64,000 bases of DNA, taken from positions 806,001 through 870,000 of the forward strand of contig NZ_OX638201.1 of NCBI RefSeq assembly GCF_951805225.1, in the 5' to 3' direction. The stretch is from an uncultured Flavobacterium sp. (GTDB lineage Bacteria; Bacteroidota; Bacteroidia; Flavobacteriales; Flavobacteriaceae). The position numbers and the translations under genes were made by a program. The stretch's first letter is position 1. Each line of letters opens with the position of its first letter. Below, one piece after another: positions 43,506 through 52,136 of the stretch. The notes under the pieces were generated by a model. It ran no database searches. It had not been told where the DNA came from and was given only the letters and a program-made list of their open reading frames with translations.

Positions 43506-44279
43506 TTACTTTTTAGGCTGAGGCGCTTCGTCTGAAGGAAGAATAACTTTGTTGAGTTCAGCTTCTTTATCTGCTCTTCTTTGTGCCGCTTTTCCTTTTC
43601 CAATCGGGATTCCTGCTGTAATGTACAAAGATCTGTTGTAAACATTTGGACCGTCGCCTTTCATTACAGGAACCAATCCGTAGTAATATTGAACAGTAAA
43701 ATTCAATCCGTTTCCAATATTCATATGATAACCCGCGCCAAGAGCAACTCCGGCGTCGATAACACGAATTTGATCTCGGATATTCTTTTTATAAATCACA
43801 TCATCTTTATCATATTCTTGCTTGATTTCATCAAAAGCTTTGGCTAATAAACCAAATTGAGGTCCGGTTTTAAAGTAAATTCCGTTTTTGAATTGGTACT
43901 TTATTAAAATAGGCACATTAAAATAGCGTAATTCACGATTAACACTTCCGTTGGCAAACGTATTATCCAGATTTGCATCGTTTAACGAATATACAGGCAA
44001 TCCATGCGCACCCATTGGCGATTTTACGATCACGCCAGTATTAATCATCCATTCGGGATTTTTATGAGATCGAATATCAAAATAAAAACCAAGATTAAAA
44101 CCTGGTTCTGTGCCCGAAGTATCCAAACCAGAAATCGTGGAGAGATTAATACCGCCTTCTAAACCAAATTCCAGAAATGGCGAATTCAGTTTATTTCCAA
44201 AAATCAAGGAAATTAAAACTTGCGAATGAGCAGGAGCAAAGCAAAGCAGTGCAAAAAGCAATAATAAACCTTTTTTCAT
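43506..44279 (-). CDS. Outer-membrane beta-barrel protein, PorT-like
   Basis: A 257-residue exported protein with a signal peptide (1-19, ending AHS-Q). Alternating hydrophobic strands form a small barrel (GLEGGINLSTISGLD, FNLGFYFDIRSHKNP, YFNVPILIKYQFKNGIYFKTGPQFGLLA, GVALGAGYHMNIGNGLNFTVQYYYGL), which is the outer-membrane OmpA-like/PorT pattern. The C-terminus is a short polar Lys/Glu tail. It is second in a two-gene minus-strand unit, nine bases after the gene at 44289. Confidence 0.8.
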   Translation of the reverse strand: MKKGLLLLFALLCFAPAHSQVLISLIFGNKLNSPFLEFGLEGGINLSTISGLDTSGTEPGFNLGFYFDIRSHKNPEWMINTGVIVKSPMGAHGLPVYSLNDANLDNTFANGSVNRELRYFNVPILIKYQFKNGIYFKTGPQFGLLAKAFDEIKQEYDKDDVIYKKNIRDQIRVIDAGVALGAGYHMNIGNGLNFTVQYYYGLVPVMKGDGPNVYNRSLYITAGIPIGKGKAAQRRADKEAELNKVILPSDEAPQPKK

Positions 44280-44288
44280 ATAATTGGG

Positions 44289-45410
44289 TTAAAGTCCAAA
44301 ACGATATTGAAGACCAGCTAAATATTGGGTACGAGAGCCTAAAAACCCGGCCTCGACTCTAAACATAATATGTTTGTTGTATTGAAATTGAGATCCAACA
44401 ATAAAGTTCCACATATCTTTAGGCGCTTTCTGAAGCGAATATTGTACCGTTGAATTATCTGCAGTACTCAACGCTCCATCCAAAGTTGTCAGGAAGGTTC
44501 CGGCTTTTTCGAGTGCTCTATTTGCAGTATTATGTTTCGCAACATTTATAGGATTTGCTTGTTGCGCAGGCGATAATCCGTCCCACCAAGTATTGACTTT
44601 TGTTTGATTTTCAGAAACTTTTGCCAATCCGTCATCAACTTTTTGCTGCGCATTATCTAGATTTAATACATCAGACAAAGCTATATTTCCTTTCGTATTT
44701 CCTTCAATATGAACTCTAAAACCACCAACCCATAATGCAATATTTCTTTCCGGTTTACGAAGTTTAAAAGTTTTACCTAATCTTGGTCCAAAAATATAAG
44801 AGAATGCAGGTTTGTCTAAAGAGCTAACATCGCTCCAGGACATATTCATGTCAAGTGCTAACCATCCGCCGCCAATACCAATAGTAGGCGTTAATCCAAA
44901 TCCAAATGTTGTAGCATCAAAATTGGCTTTGGTACCAAAACTGGCAACTTGAGACCAGTTATTATCTGCGTCAGGAACCCAAATTCCTGCATTTATCTTA
45001 GTTGTTGGTTTTGCTTTTCCAAAAATTCCGTACACATTTAAAAAAGGAAGAAGCCAAATATCAGGTCTGATAGTAAGTGCACCAACTTCGACTGAAGATT
45101 TATCGAAACGAACAATTTCATCCAAATCATACATTGGACCATTATTGAAACCTACTTCAAGATTTTTTATAGTAATATCAGAATCCTGCCAAAAATAATT
45201 TACAGAAAGTCCCGCAGAATATGGTAGATTGTATCCTTTTTGAGCTACTTTTTCTCCCCAAATAGGTAAAGCATATGGATAGTTTTCGATTTTAAGACTG
45301 TCTTTTAGAACTTGATTTTTTTCTCCTACGATTTTATCGGTGTAAACCTGTCCAAAAATCTGAATGCTAAAGAGTAATAATAAGGCTGATATTAGTGTGT
45401 TACATTTCAT
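44289..45410 (-). CDS. Outer-membrane protein with helical insert, unknown
   Basis: A 373-residue exported protein with a signal peptide (1-20). The beta-strand pattern is seen in the first 225 residues (YSAGLSVNYFWQ, SVEVGALTIRPDIWLLPFLNVYG, FGFGLTPTIGIGGGWLALDMNMSW) and again at the end (NFIVGSQFQYNKHIMFRVEAGFLGS). Between them, about 232-320, lies a helical insert (LDNAQQKVDDGLAKVSENQ), possibly a plug or periplasmic segment. The family was not recognised. The barrel gene downstream probably shares its transcript. Confidence 0.75.
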   Translation of the reverse strand: MKCNTLISALLLLFSIQIFGQVYTDKIVGEKNQVLKDSLKIENYPYALPIWGEKVAQKGYNLPYSAGLSVNYFWQDSDITIKNLEVGFNNGPMYDLDEIVRFDKSSVEVGALTIRPDIWLLPFLNVYGIFGKAKPTTKINAGIWVPDADNNWSQVASFGTKANFDATTFGFGLTPTIGIGGGWLALDMNMSWSDVSSLDKPAFSYIFGPRLGKTFKLRKPERNIALWVGGFRVHIEGNTKGNIALSDVLNLDNAQQKVDDGLAKVSENQTKVNTWWDGLSPAQQANPINVAKHNTANRALEKAGTFLTTLDGALSTADNSTVQYSLQKAPKDMWNFIVGSQFQYNKHIMFRVEAGFLGSRTQYLAGLQYRFGL

Positions 45411-45720
45411 TGATTTTGTAGTATTATAAAATTAATTAATTATAGAACTGCGTAAAATAATATGTACTAATGTATTCTTATGTAAAATATCTTCTTATCT
45501 TTTGTATTTCAATGTATTGGATTAAAAATGGAGCGGTGTTTTGTTTTTAGAAAATATGTTAATTATTGTTAAAGTTAAATAAATTTTCTTACCAGTTGCA
45601 ATATTTTTCAAGAAAGTACACATTTAAACCGAAAAAAAAATCGATCAGTTTTGTAAGATATTTGTTGTTCTCCCGAAATAGCATTTTCAATTATTTAAAT
45701 TTTTGAATAGAAATAAATAG

Positions 45721-45728
45721 TATTTTTG
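45721..45728 (+). promoter_or_regulatory. -7 box TATTTTTG before the metal-efflux locus
   Basis: It matches TAnnTTTG and ends four bases before the GTG at 45733, the earliest possible start, so the transcript is probably leaderless or nearly so. The rest of the 322-base gap (45411-45732) is AT-rich with no gene or repeat that I could identify. Confidence 0.5.
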
Positions 45729-45732
45729 TACC

Positions 45733-46056
45733 GTGAAATGGATAGCAATTATATTGTCAGTTTATTTATTGGCGCTTTCAAATATGCCTTGTGCAGATAT
45801 GGAAGTAGATAGCGCCGTTCATAAAACAGCCCAATTTTCATCAGAAGCAAATCATTCGCACGACAAAGACAATGATTTATGTTCTCCGTTTTGTGCCTGT
45901 AATTGCTGTGGCGCGCAGGTTTTGAGTTATCAAACCGTTGAAACTTTTGATTTTCAGAGCGTAAATTCTATCATTTCGATTCAATTACCAAGTTATAATT
46001 CTGTTTTTGCTTCCAATTTCTACGGAAGTATTTGGCAACCCCCTCAAATAGCATAA
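45733..46056 (+). CDS. DUF6660-like Cys/His-rich exported protein
   Basis: A 107-residue protein that begins with GTG (a stop codon lies five codons upstream, so no ATG is possible). Residues 1-20 form a signal peptide (KWIAIILSVYLLALSNMPC). A His-Asp stretch (NHSHDKDND) is followed by a Cys cluster (CSPFCACNCCGAQ, about 56-68), then a polar end rich in Pro and Asn. It is a candidate periplasmic metal-binding or sensing protein for the efflux genes downstream. The call to DUF6660 rests on size, setting and Cys/His pattern. Confidence 0.7.
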   Translation: MKWIAIILSVYLLALSNMPCADMEVDSAVHKTAQFSSEANHSHDKDNDLCSPFCACNCCGAQVLSYQTVETFDFQSVNSIISIQLPSYNSVFASNFYGSIWQPPQIA

Positions 46057-46164
46057 TGATGCCCAACCCAATAAAATGGGCTTTGGGATAGAGAGTTGTG
46101 GATTTTCCACAGTATTCAAATAGGCAAAACTTTGCCTCATTTCTCATATCATTATACCATTAAA

Positions 46165-49100
46165 ATGTTAGATAAAATCATACAGTTTAGTATAAAGAAC
46201 AAGTTTGTTATACTATTATTTACCCTTATTTTAATAGCTTGGGGAAGCTATTCGCTCAAACAATTGCCGCTTGACGCCTTGCCGGATATTACCAATAATC
46301 AAGTACAGATTATTACAACGGCACCAACATTGGCAAGTCAGGAAGTCGAGCAATTAATAACATATCCGCTGGAACAAGCCGTAAAAACAGTTCCGGATAT
46401 TATAGAACTTCGCAGTATTTCTCGTTTTGGATTATCAGTTGTAACCGTTGTTTTTGAAGACAATGTTGATATTTACTGGGCAAGAGAACAAATATTTCAA
46501 CGTTTAAAACAAGCCGAAGAAAATATTCCTGCTTATGCAGGTTCGCCGGAATTAGCGCCAATTTCAACAGGTTTAGGCGAGATTTATCAATACGATGTTT
46601 ATGCCAAAAAAGGCTATGAAAACAAATACGATGCTGTAAAACTAAGAACCATACAGGATTGGATAATTATTCCGCAATTGCAAGGAGTCAAAGGCGTTGC
46701 CGATGTAAGTACCTGGGGCGGAAAACTTAAACAATACGAAATCGCCGTAAACCCAAATACACTAAACAGTCTGGGAGTTACAATTACCGAAATTTTTGAG
46801 GCACTGGAAAAAAACAATCAAAATACCGGAGGTGCTTATATCGAAAAAGATCAATACGCTTATTTTATTCGTGGCGTTGGAATGGCAAAAGGCACAAAAG
46901 ACTTAGGAAATGTTGTAGTTAAAAACCGAAATGGTTCGCCAGTTTTAGTTCGCGATGTTGCCGAAGTCAGAGAAGGTGTTGCTTTGCGTTACGGAGCTTC
47001 TACAAAAGATGGTAAAGGCGAAATTGTTTCCGGTTTAGTTTTGATGTTAAAAGGCGAAAACTCAAGCGCTGTAGTCAACAGAATCCACGAAAGAATGATT
47101 CAGATTAATAAAAGTTTACCCGAAGGTGTTGTTGCCGAAGCTTTCATCGACCGAGGAAAATTGGTTGATAATGCAATAGGAACCGTGACAAAAAACTTAT
47201 TAGAAGGAGCTTTAATCGTGATTTTTGTCTTGATTTTATTTCTGGGGAATCTTCGCGCTGGTTTAATCGTAGCTTCGGTGATTCCGTTAGCGATGCTTTT
47301 TGCTATTATTTTAATGAATGCCTTTGGCGTAAGCGGAAATTTAATGAGTTTGGGCGCAATCGACTTTGGAATAATTGTCGACGGAGCCGTAATTATTGTT
47401 GAAGCCACAATGCATCATCTGCAACAACTTAAACGTAAAAAAGAATTATCACAAGGCGAAATGGATGCTGAAGTCTATAATTCGGCTTCAAAAATCAGAA
47501 ATAGTGCCGCTTTTGGAGAAATCATTATTCTAATTGTCTACTTGCCAATCCTCGCATTAATAGGAACCGAAGGAAAAATGTTCAGACCTATGGCGATGAC
47601 CGTTGGTTTTGCCGTTATTGGTGCTTTTATCCTTTCGCTGACTTATGTGCCAATGATGAGCGCTTTATTCTTGTCTAAAAATACAGAACACAAAGAAAAT
47701 TTCAGTGACAGAATGATGGCTTGGTTAGAATCCATTTATACGCCATTTCTGGAGAAAGCACTGCAATTTAAAAAGATTGTTTTAGGAATATCAGTTGGTT
47801 TATTTGCTCTCGGATTAATTGTTTTTAATAGTATGGGAGGAGAATTTATTCCAACAATCGAAGAAGGTGATTTGGCTATAAATGCTACAATTATGACCGG
47901 AAGTTCGCTTACGCAGATGGTAGAAACGACCACAAAATACGAACAGATTCTAAAAGCCAAATTTCCTGAGATTAAAACCATCGTAACCAAAATAGGAAGC
48001 GGTGAAATCCCGACAGATCCAATGCCAATCGAAAGTGGTGATGTGATTATTGTTTTGAAAGACAAAAAAGAATGGAAAGGCAAATACCATAATTGGGAAG
48101 ATTTAGCAAACGCCATGAAAGAAGAAATGGAAGTAATTCCAGGCGCTAATATTGAGATTTCGCAACCTATTCAAATGCGTTTTAACGAATTAATGACCGG
48201 AAGCCGAAGCGATATCGCCATTAAAATTTTTGGTGATGATCTGGAAATTCTGGACTCAAAAGCAGCAGAGTTAATTTCGAAAATTAAAAATATCAAAGGA
48301 ATTGCCGACTTAAAAGCCGATAAAGTAACGGGTTTACCTCAAATAACGATTAAATACGATTACAATAAAATCGCTTTATACGGATTGAATATCTCAGACA
48401 TAAACCGAATCATTCGTTCGTCGTTTGCCGGAGAAAGTGCCGGAAAAATCTATGATGAAAGCAAGCGATTTGATGTTGTCGTGCGAATGAATGAGAACAA
48501 TCGCGCCGATATTACAGATGTGAGTAATTTGTTTATTCCGTTGCCGAATGGTCAGCAAGTCCCGCTTTCGCAAGTTGCGACGGTAGATTATGAGCAAGGT
48601 CCGGTGCAAGTTGTTCGCGAAGACGGAAAACGTAGAATCACCGTTGGATTAAACGTTCGTGGACGTGATATTAAAAGTGTTGTCGAAGAAATTCAGCAAA
48701 AGCTGGACAAAAATTATAAACTTCCTGCAGGTTATTATGTAACGTATGGCGGTCAGTTTGAGAATTTAATCGAAGCTACAAAACGACTTTCGGTTGCGTT
48801 GCCAATTGCCTTAGGATTAATATTGGTATTGCTTTATTTCACTTTTAAAAGTTTCAAACAAGCAGGATTAATTTTTACCGCAATTCCATTATCCGCGATT
48901 GGAGGAGTTTTTGCGCTTTGGTTACGCGGAATGCCTTTTAGTATTTCGGCAGGAATTGGTTTTATTGCCTTATTCGGAATCGCGGTTTTAAACGGAATCG
49001 TATTGATTTCGTATTTCAATCAGCTTAAAACCGAAGGAATATTAGATCCGCTACAAAGAGTTTTAATTGGAACCAAAACGAGATTACGTCCCGTTTTAAT

Positions 49101-49317
49101 GACTGCAGCCGTAGCTTCTTTAGGCTTTTTGCCAATGGCATTATCGACAAGCGGAGGAGCAGAAGTTCAGAAACCTTTAGCAACCGTAGTTATTGGAGGT
49201 TTAGTTTCAGCAACTTTATTGACATTAATCGTTTTACCGATTTTGTACTTACTGTTGGAACGTGGAATTAACCGCAAAGAACGACAAGATTTACGCGAAG
49301 AACGCAATGAAGATTAA
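46165..49317 (+). CDS. czcA: Heavy-metal efflux RND transporter, CzcA type
   Basis: A 1050-residue inner-membrane pump with twelve membrane segments. The fourth segment carries D400-F-G-I-I-V-D406-G-A..E413, the DFG-D-GA-E signature of the divalent-cation branch, rather than the Met-type signature of copper/silver pumps. It should therefore move Zn, Co, Ni or Cd. The proton relay is complete in this segment. The GTG codon at 46096 would add 23 residues unlike the family, so the ATG at 46165 is used. The last 17 codons are encoded by a palindromic repeat (see 49268-49407). Confidence 0.93.
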   Translation: MLDKIIQFSIKNKFVILLFTLILIAWGSYSLKQLPLDALPDITNNQVQIITTAPTLASQEVEQLITYPLEQAVKTVPDIIELRSISRFGLSVVTVVFEDNVDIYWAREQIFQRLKQAEENIPAYAGSPELAPISTGLGEIYQYDVYAKKGYENKYDAVKLRTIQDWIIIPQLQGVKGVADVSTWGGKLKQYEIAVNPNTLNSLGVTITEIFEALEKNNQNTGGAYIEKDQYAYFIRGVGMAKGTKDLGNVVVKNRNGSPVLVRDVAEVREGVALRYGASTKDGKGEIVSGLVLMLKGENSSAVVNRIHERMIQINKSLPEGVVAEAFIDRGKLVDNAIGTVTKNLLEGALIVIFVLILFLGNLRAGLIVASVIPLAMLFAIILMNAFGVSGNLMSLGAIDFGIIVDGAVIIVEATMHHLQQLKRKKELSQGEMDAEVYNSASKIRNSAAFGEIIILIVYLPILALIGTEGKMFRPMAMTVGFAVIGAFILSLTYVPMMSALFLSKNTEHKENFSDRMMAWLESIYTPFLEKALQFKKIVLGISVGLFALGLIVFNSMGGEFIPTIEEGDLAINATIMTGSSLTQMVETTTKYEQILKAKFPEIKTIVTKIGSGEIPTDPMPIESGDVIIVLKDKKEWKGKYHNWEDLANAMKEEMEVIPGANIEISQPIQMRFNELMTGSRSDIAIKIFGDDLEILDSKAAELISKIKNIKGIADLKADKVTGLPQITIKYDYNKIALYGLNISDINRIIRSSFAGESAGKIYDESKRFDVVVRMNENNRADITDVSNLFIPLPNGQQVPLSQVATVDYEQGPVQVVREDGKRRITVGLNVRGRDIKSVVEEIQQKLDKNYKLPAGYYVTYGGQFENLIEATKRLSVALPIALGLILVLLYFTFKSFKQAGLIFTAIPLSAIGGVFALWLRGMPFSISAGIGFIALFGIAVLNGIVLISYFNQLKTEGILDPLQRVLIGTKTRLRPVLMTAAVASLGFLPMALSTSGGAEVQKPLATVVIGGLVSATLLTLIVLPILYLLLERGINRKERQDLREERNED

Positions 49318-49407
49318 AAAGAGACAAGATGAAAGACACAAGATATAACTTAAACACAAACCCCTTTGCGAACTCTGCGAATCTTCCTTTGCGAGCTTTG
49401 CGGTTAA
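49268..49407. repeat. CCGCAAAG-family inverted repeat spanning czcA end and czcC start
   Basis: The left arm (TTAACCGCAAAGAACG..., 49268-49313) is the last 15-16 codons of czcA; the right arm (CTTTGCG.. to ..GCTTTGCGGTTAA, 49364-49407) lies in the first 26 codons of the czcC ORF. The outer 12 bases are perfectly complementary and the rest is related. The arms match the intergenic copies at 27941-28034 and 29258-29315. Confidence 0.8.
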
Positions 49408-50615
49408 ACACGCTCCAATTGACGAATAAAACTTTATGGTTAATCACGTTCCTATTGGTTAGCACAATTTCGCAAGCACAAGAAAAAATTAGCCTGGAAA
49501 AAGCAATAGAACTTGCCAAATCAAACAACATCGAGTTAAAAATTGCCGATAAAGAAATACAAAGACAAACAGTTCTTAAAAAGACGGCATTTCAGCCGGA
49601 ACCGCTTCAGGTGCAATATCAAGGCGGGCAATTTAATAGTGCCGATTTTGATCATAATGTTTCTATTCAGCAGTTTTTTCCAATAGGAAATATTACGAAA
49701 GCCAATAGACAATTACAGGAAGAACTGGTAAAATTGGCAGAAAAACGAAAAGCTTTATCTTCTTACGAATTAGAAAAAGCAGTTACGTTGGCGTATTACC
49801 AGTATTTGTACGGAGTTTCGATTCAGAAATTGAACTCGGAATTAAATGATATTTATACCAAATTTCTAAAGAATGCAGAACTTCGGTTTCAAACCGGAGA
49901 AAGCGGAAACATTGAAGTTATTAGCGCTAAAGCGAAAGTAAAAGAGATCGAAACGCAAAAAGAACAATTAGAATATGATTTAGCTATTTACCAAAAACAA
50001 TTGCAGTTTTTTATCGAAACGGATCAAAATATTGTTCCGGATGAAAACACAGCTTTGCAATATTCGATTGTAAAAGAAGAAGGAAATTTGAAAGTCGAAG
50101 GTTTAATGACGGATTATTATCAGCAACAAATTTCGGTATATCAAAAAGAAGCAAATACGTATAGAGCAATGCGAACGCCTAAATTAGGATTGGGTTATTT
50201 TGCACAAACGATCAATACTGAATCTTTGTTTCAGGGTTTTACGGCAGGATTGCAAATTCCGTTATTTGGAGGCGTAAATACTGCAAAAGCACAGGCTTCA
50301 GCAATAAGTATTTCGCAATCGCAATTGGCTTTAGATAAAAATAAATTAGCGCTGAATCTGCAAAAGCAAGAATTAGAAAACAACTTCAAAAAGCAGCAAA
50401 AAGCATTAGATTATTATCAAAAAGAAGGATCGCAATATGCCGATCAAATCATAAGTACGGCGCAAAAGAGTTATGCCAATGGTGATTTGAGTTATTGGTC
50501 GTATATCAGTTTTTTAAATCAGGCAATTGATATTAAAAAACAATATACAGAGGCAACTCATAATTATAATCAAAGCGCTATCGAACTTCAATTCCCAACC
50601 ATCAAAAACAATTAA
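49329..50615 (+). CDS. czcC: Outer-membrane efflux protein, TolC/CzcC type
   Basis: A 428-residue outer-membrane channel, third component of the efflux pump. After the hydrophobic signal core (TLWLITFLLVSTISQAQ) come two TolC repeats with coiled-coil helices (ISLEKAIELAKSNNIELKIAD, and NNFKKQQKALDYYQKEGSQYAD). The ATG gives a 34-residue lead before the signal core, partly repeat-encoded. A TTG at 49419 would give MTNKTLWLI, a normal signal peptide, so the true start may be downstream. Starts 11 bases after czcA. Confidence 0.88.
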   Translation: MKDTRYNLNTNPFANSANLPLRALRLNTLQLTNKTLWLITFLLVSTISQAQEKISLEKAIELAKSNNIELKIADKEIQRQTVLKKTAFQPEPLQVQYQGGQFNSADFDHNVSIQQFFPIGNITKANRQLQEELVKLAEKRKALSSYELEKAVTLAYYQYLYGVSIQKLNSELNDIYTKFLKNAELRFQTGESGNIEVISAKAKVKEIETQKEQLEYDLAIYQKQLQFFIETDQNIVPDENTALQYSIVKEEGNLKVEGLMTDYYQQQISVYQKEANTYRAMRTPKLGLGYFAQTINTESLFQGFTAGLQIPLFGGVNTAKAQASAISISQSQLALDKNKLALNLQKQELENNFKKQQKALDYYQKEGSQYADQIISTAQKSYANGDLSYWSYISFLNQAIDIKKQYTEATHNYNQSAIELQFPTIKNN

Positions 50616-50616
50616 A

Positions 50617-51882
50617 ATGAAAAATATAGTTAAAAACTTAACCGCAAAGAACGCAATAGATTTTTCGCAAAGTTCGCAAAGTTTAATTTCCTTGCGTGCC
50701 TTGCGCTTTTTCCTTGCGTGCCTTGCGGTTATATCCTTTGCATCTTGCAATGAAAAGAAAACCGAAGAAGCGCCTGAAGAAGAGAAATCACAAACAGAAG
50801 TCGCTTTAAACGAATCTCAATATAAAACCGTTGGAATCGAAACAGGAATTGTAGAAAACAGAAACCTGAACAAGATTATAAAAGCAAACGGTTATACAAC
50901 GGTTCCGCCGCAAAATTCTGCAGAAGTTTCGACTTTGATAGGAGGAACGGTGAAAGATATTTTTGTTCTGGAAGGCACTTTTGTGAATAAAGGCAAAGTT
51001 CTGGCTACGATTCAGAATCTGGAAGTAATCGAAATGCAGGAAGATTATCATTCGGCTACAGCCAATATCGAATATTTGCAATTAGAATACAATCGTCAGA
51101 AAACATTGAGCGACGAGAATGTGAATCCAAGGAAAGTTTTTCAGGAAGTAAAATCAAAATTAGCTGCAGAAAGAGCGAGAGCACAAGCAGCAAAAAATAA
51201 ATTAGACGCTTTGAATGTGAGCACAAAAGGAAGTACTTCGTTAGTGCCAATCGTAGCGCCAATAAGTGGTTATGTGGGAAATATAAAGATTGCAAAAGGT
51301 GCGTTCGCACAAAGTGGAGTAACATTATTTGAAGTGGTTGATAATACGCAGATGCATCTTGATTTGAATGTTTATGAGAAAGATTTAGGTTCAATTTCGG
51401 TTGGGCAAGTTATTGACTTTGTCTTGACGAATCAGTCGAATAAATCTATTAAAGGAAAGATATTCGGAATCAATAAATCATTTTCTAATGAAAGTAAAAC
51501 CGTTGCTGTTCACGCCAAAATTGATCCGGCAGATGCCAAAGGATTAATTCCGGGAATGTATGTTTCGGCAAATATCAATATTACAAATACGACGGTTCCG
51601 GCTTTACCAAAAGATGCCGTGGTTCGAAATGCAGATAAGTATTTTGTGTTTGTTCAGGAAGAAGATCATGAAGAGAAACACGAAGAAAAGGCAGCAGAAA
51701 AAGGAACAGTACATGAAAAAGAAATCCATTTTAAAGCAATTGAAGTGATTCCGGGCACAACAGATCTTGGTTTTACGGAGGTAAAGTTTGTAGATAAAAT
51801 TGAGCCTGATGCTAAAATTGTTACGAAAGGAGCTTTTTATTTGTTATCGGCATTGAAAGGCGGAGGAGAACATGAACATTGA
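50617..51882 (+). CDS. czcB: Membrane-fusion adaptor lipoprotein, CzcB/CusB type
   Basis: A 421-residue periplasmic adaptor that connects the RND pump to the outer-membrane channel. It starts one base after the czcC stop. Residues 1-44 are a type II signal peptide ending in a lipobox FASC44. The hydrophobic core (FFLACLAVIS) lies mostly in a palindromic repeat. The mature part has a biotinyl-lipoyl fold and helical hairpin (VKDIFVLEGTFVNKGKVLATI, KSKLAAERARAQAAKNKLDAL) and a His-rich end (EEDHEEKHEE, GEHEH), which suggests metal binding. An upstream in-frame start at 50527 lies inside czcC and is rejected. Confidence 0.9.
   Translation: MKNIVKNLTAKNAIDFSQSSQSLISLRALRFFLACLAVISFASCNEKKTEEAPEEEKSQTEVALNESQYKTVGIETGIVENRNLNKIIKANGYTTVPPQNSAEVSTLIGGTVKDIFVLEGTFVNKGKVLATIQNLEVIEMQEDYHSATANIEYLQLEYNRQKTLSDENVNPRKVFQEVKSKLAAERARAQAAKNKLDALNVSTKGSTSLVPIVAPISGYVGNIKIAKGAFAQSGVTLFEVVDNTQMHLDLNVYEKDLGSISVGQVIDFVLTNQSNKSIKGKIFGINKSFSNESKTVAVHAKIDPADAKGLIPGMYVSANINITNTTVPALPKDAVVRNADKYFVFVQEEDHEEKHEEKAAEKGTVHEKEIHFKAIEVIPGTTDLGFTEVKFVDKIEPDAKIVTKGAFYLLSALKGGGEHEH
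50639..50731. repeat. CCGCAAAG-family inverted repeat inside czcB signal peptide
   Basis: The left arm (TAACCGCAAAGAACGCAATA.., 50639-50681) and right arm (CCTTGCGTGCC.. to ..CTTGCGGTTA, 50690-50731) close a palindrome that is fully inside the reading frame, covering residues 8-38. It is the same family as 27941-28034. Confidence 0.85.
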
Positions 51883-51895
51883 TTTTTTTTAAGGG

Positions 51896-52053
51896 ACTAA
51901 GGTGCTGAGATACTAAGGTTCTGACGTTTTAGTTCGTGTAGAATTGCTCGTAAAGTCGCAGAGTCGCAAAGTTTTCAGGTATTATGTTTTTAAGTTTTAA
52001 TATCGAAAATCAAAAGAAACTTAAAAAACTCTGCGACTTCGCGTCTTTGCGAG
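51896..52053. repeat. CTAAGG copy and GTCGCAGAG inverted repeat
   Basis: A CTAAGGTGCTGAG copy (51898-51923) is followed by an inverted repeat of GTCGCAGAGTCGCAAAG (51955-51971) and ACTCTGCGACTTCGCGTC (52028-52045). It lies between czcB and the P-type ATPase. Confidence 0.7.
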
Positions 52054-52136
52054 ATTAAAAATAGTCTAACATAAAAACATTTGAGACAAAATCCGTAAAT
52101 TTAGAAGCTATTTAGATAAAACTTGAAACCCATTTT

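Noticed and set aside
46096..46164. Longer CzcA form with a GTG start at 46096
   Set aside because: The 23 extra residues are unlike the family, and MLDKIIQFSIKNKFVIL at 46165 is a typical RND beginning.
46165..49317. Copper/silver (CusA) specificity
   Set aside because: The DFG-D-GA-E set in membrane segment 4 belongs to the divalent-cation pumps, and the Met-type signature is absent.
50527..50616. CzcB starting at 50527
   Set aside because: It would overlap czcC by 89 bases and give a lead without a signal peptide; the ATG at 50617 puts the lipobox in place.
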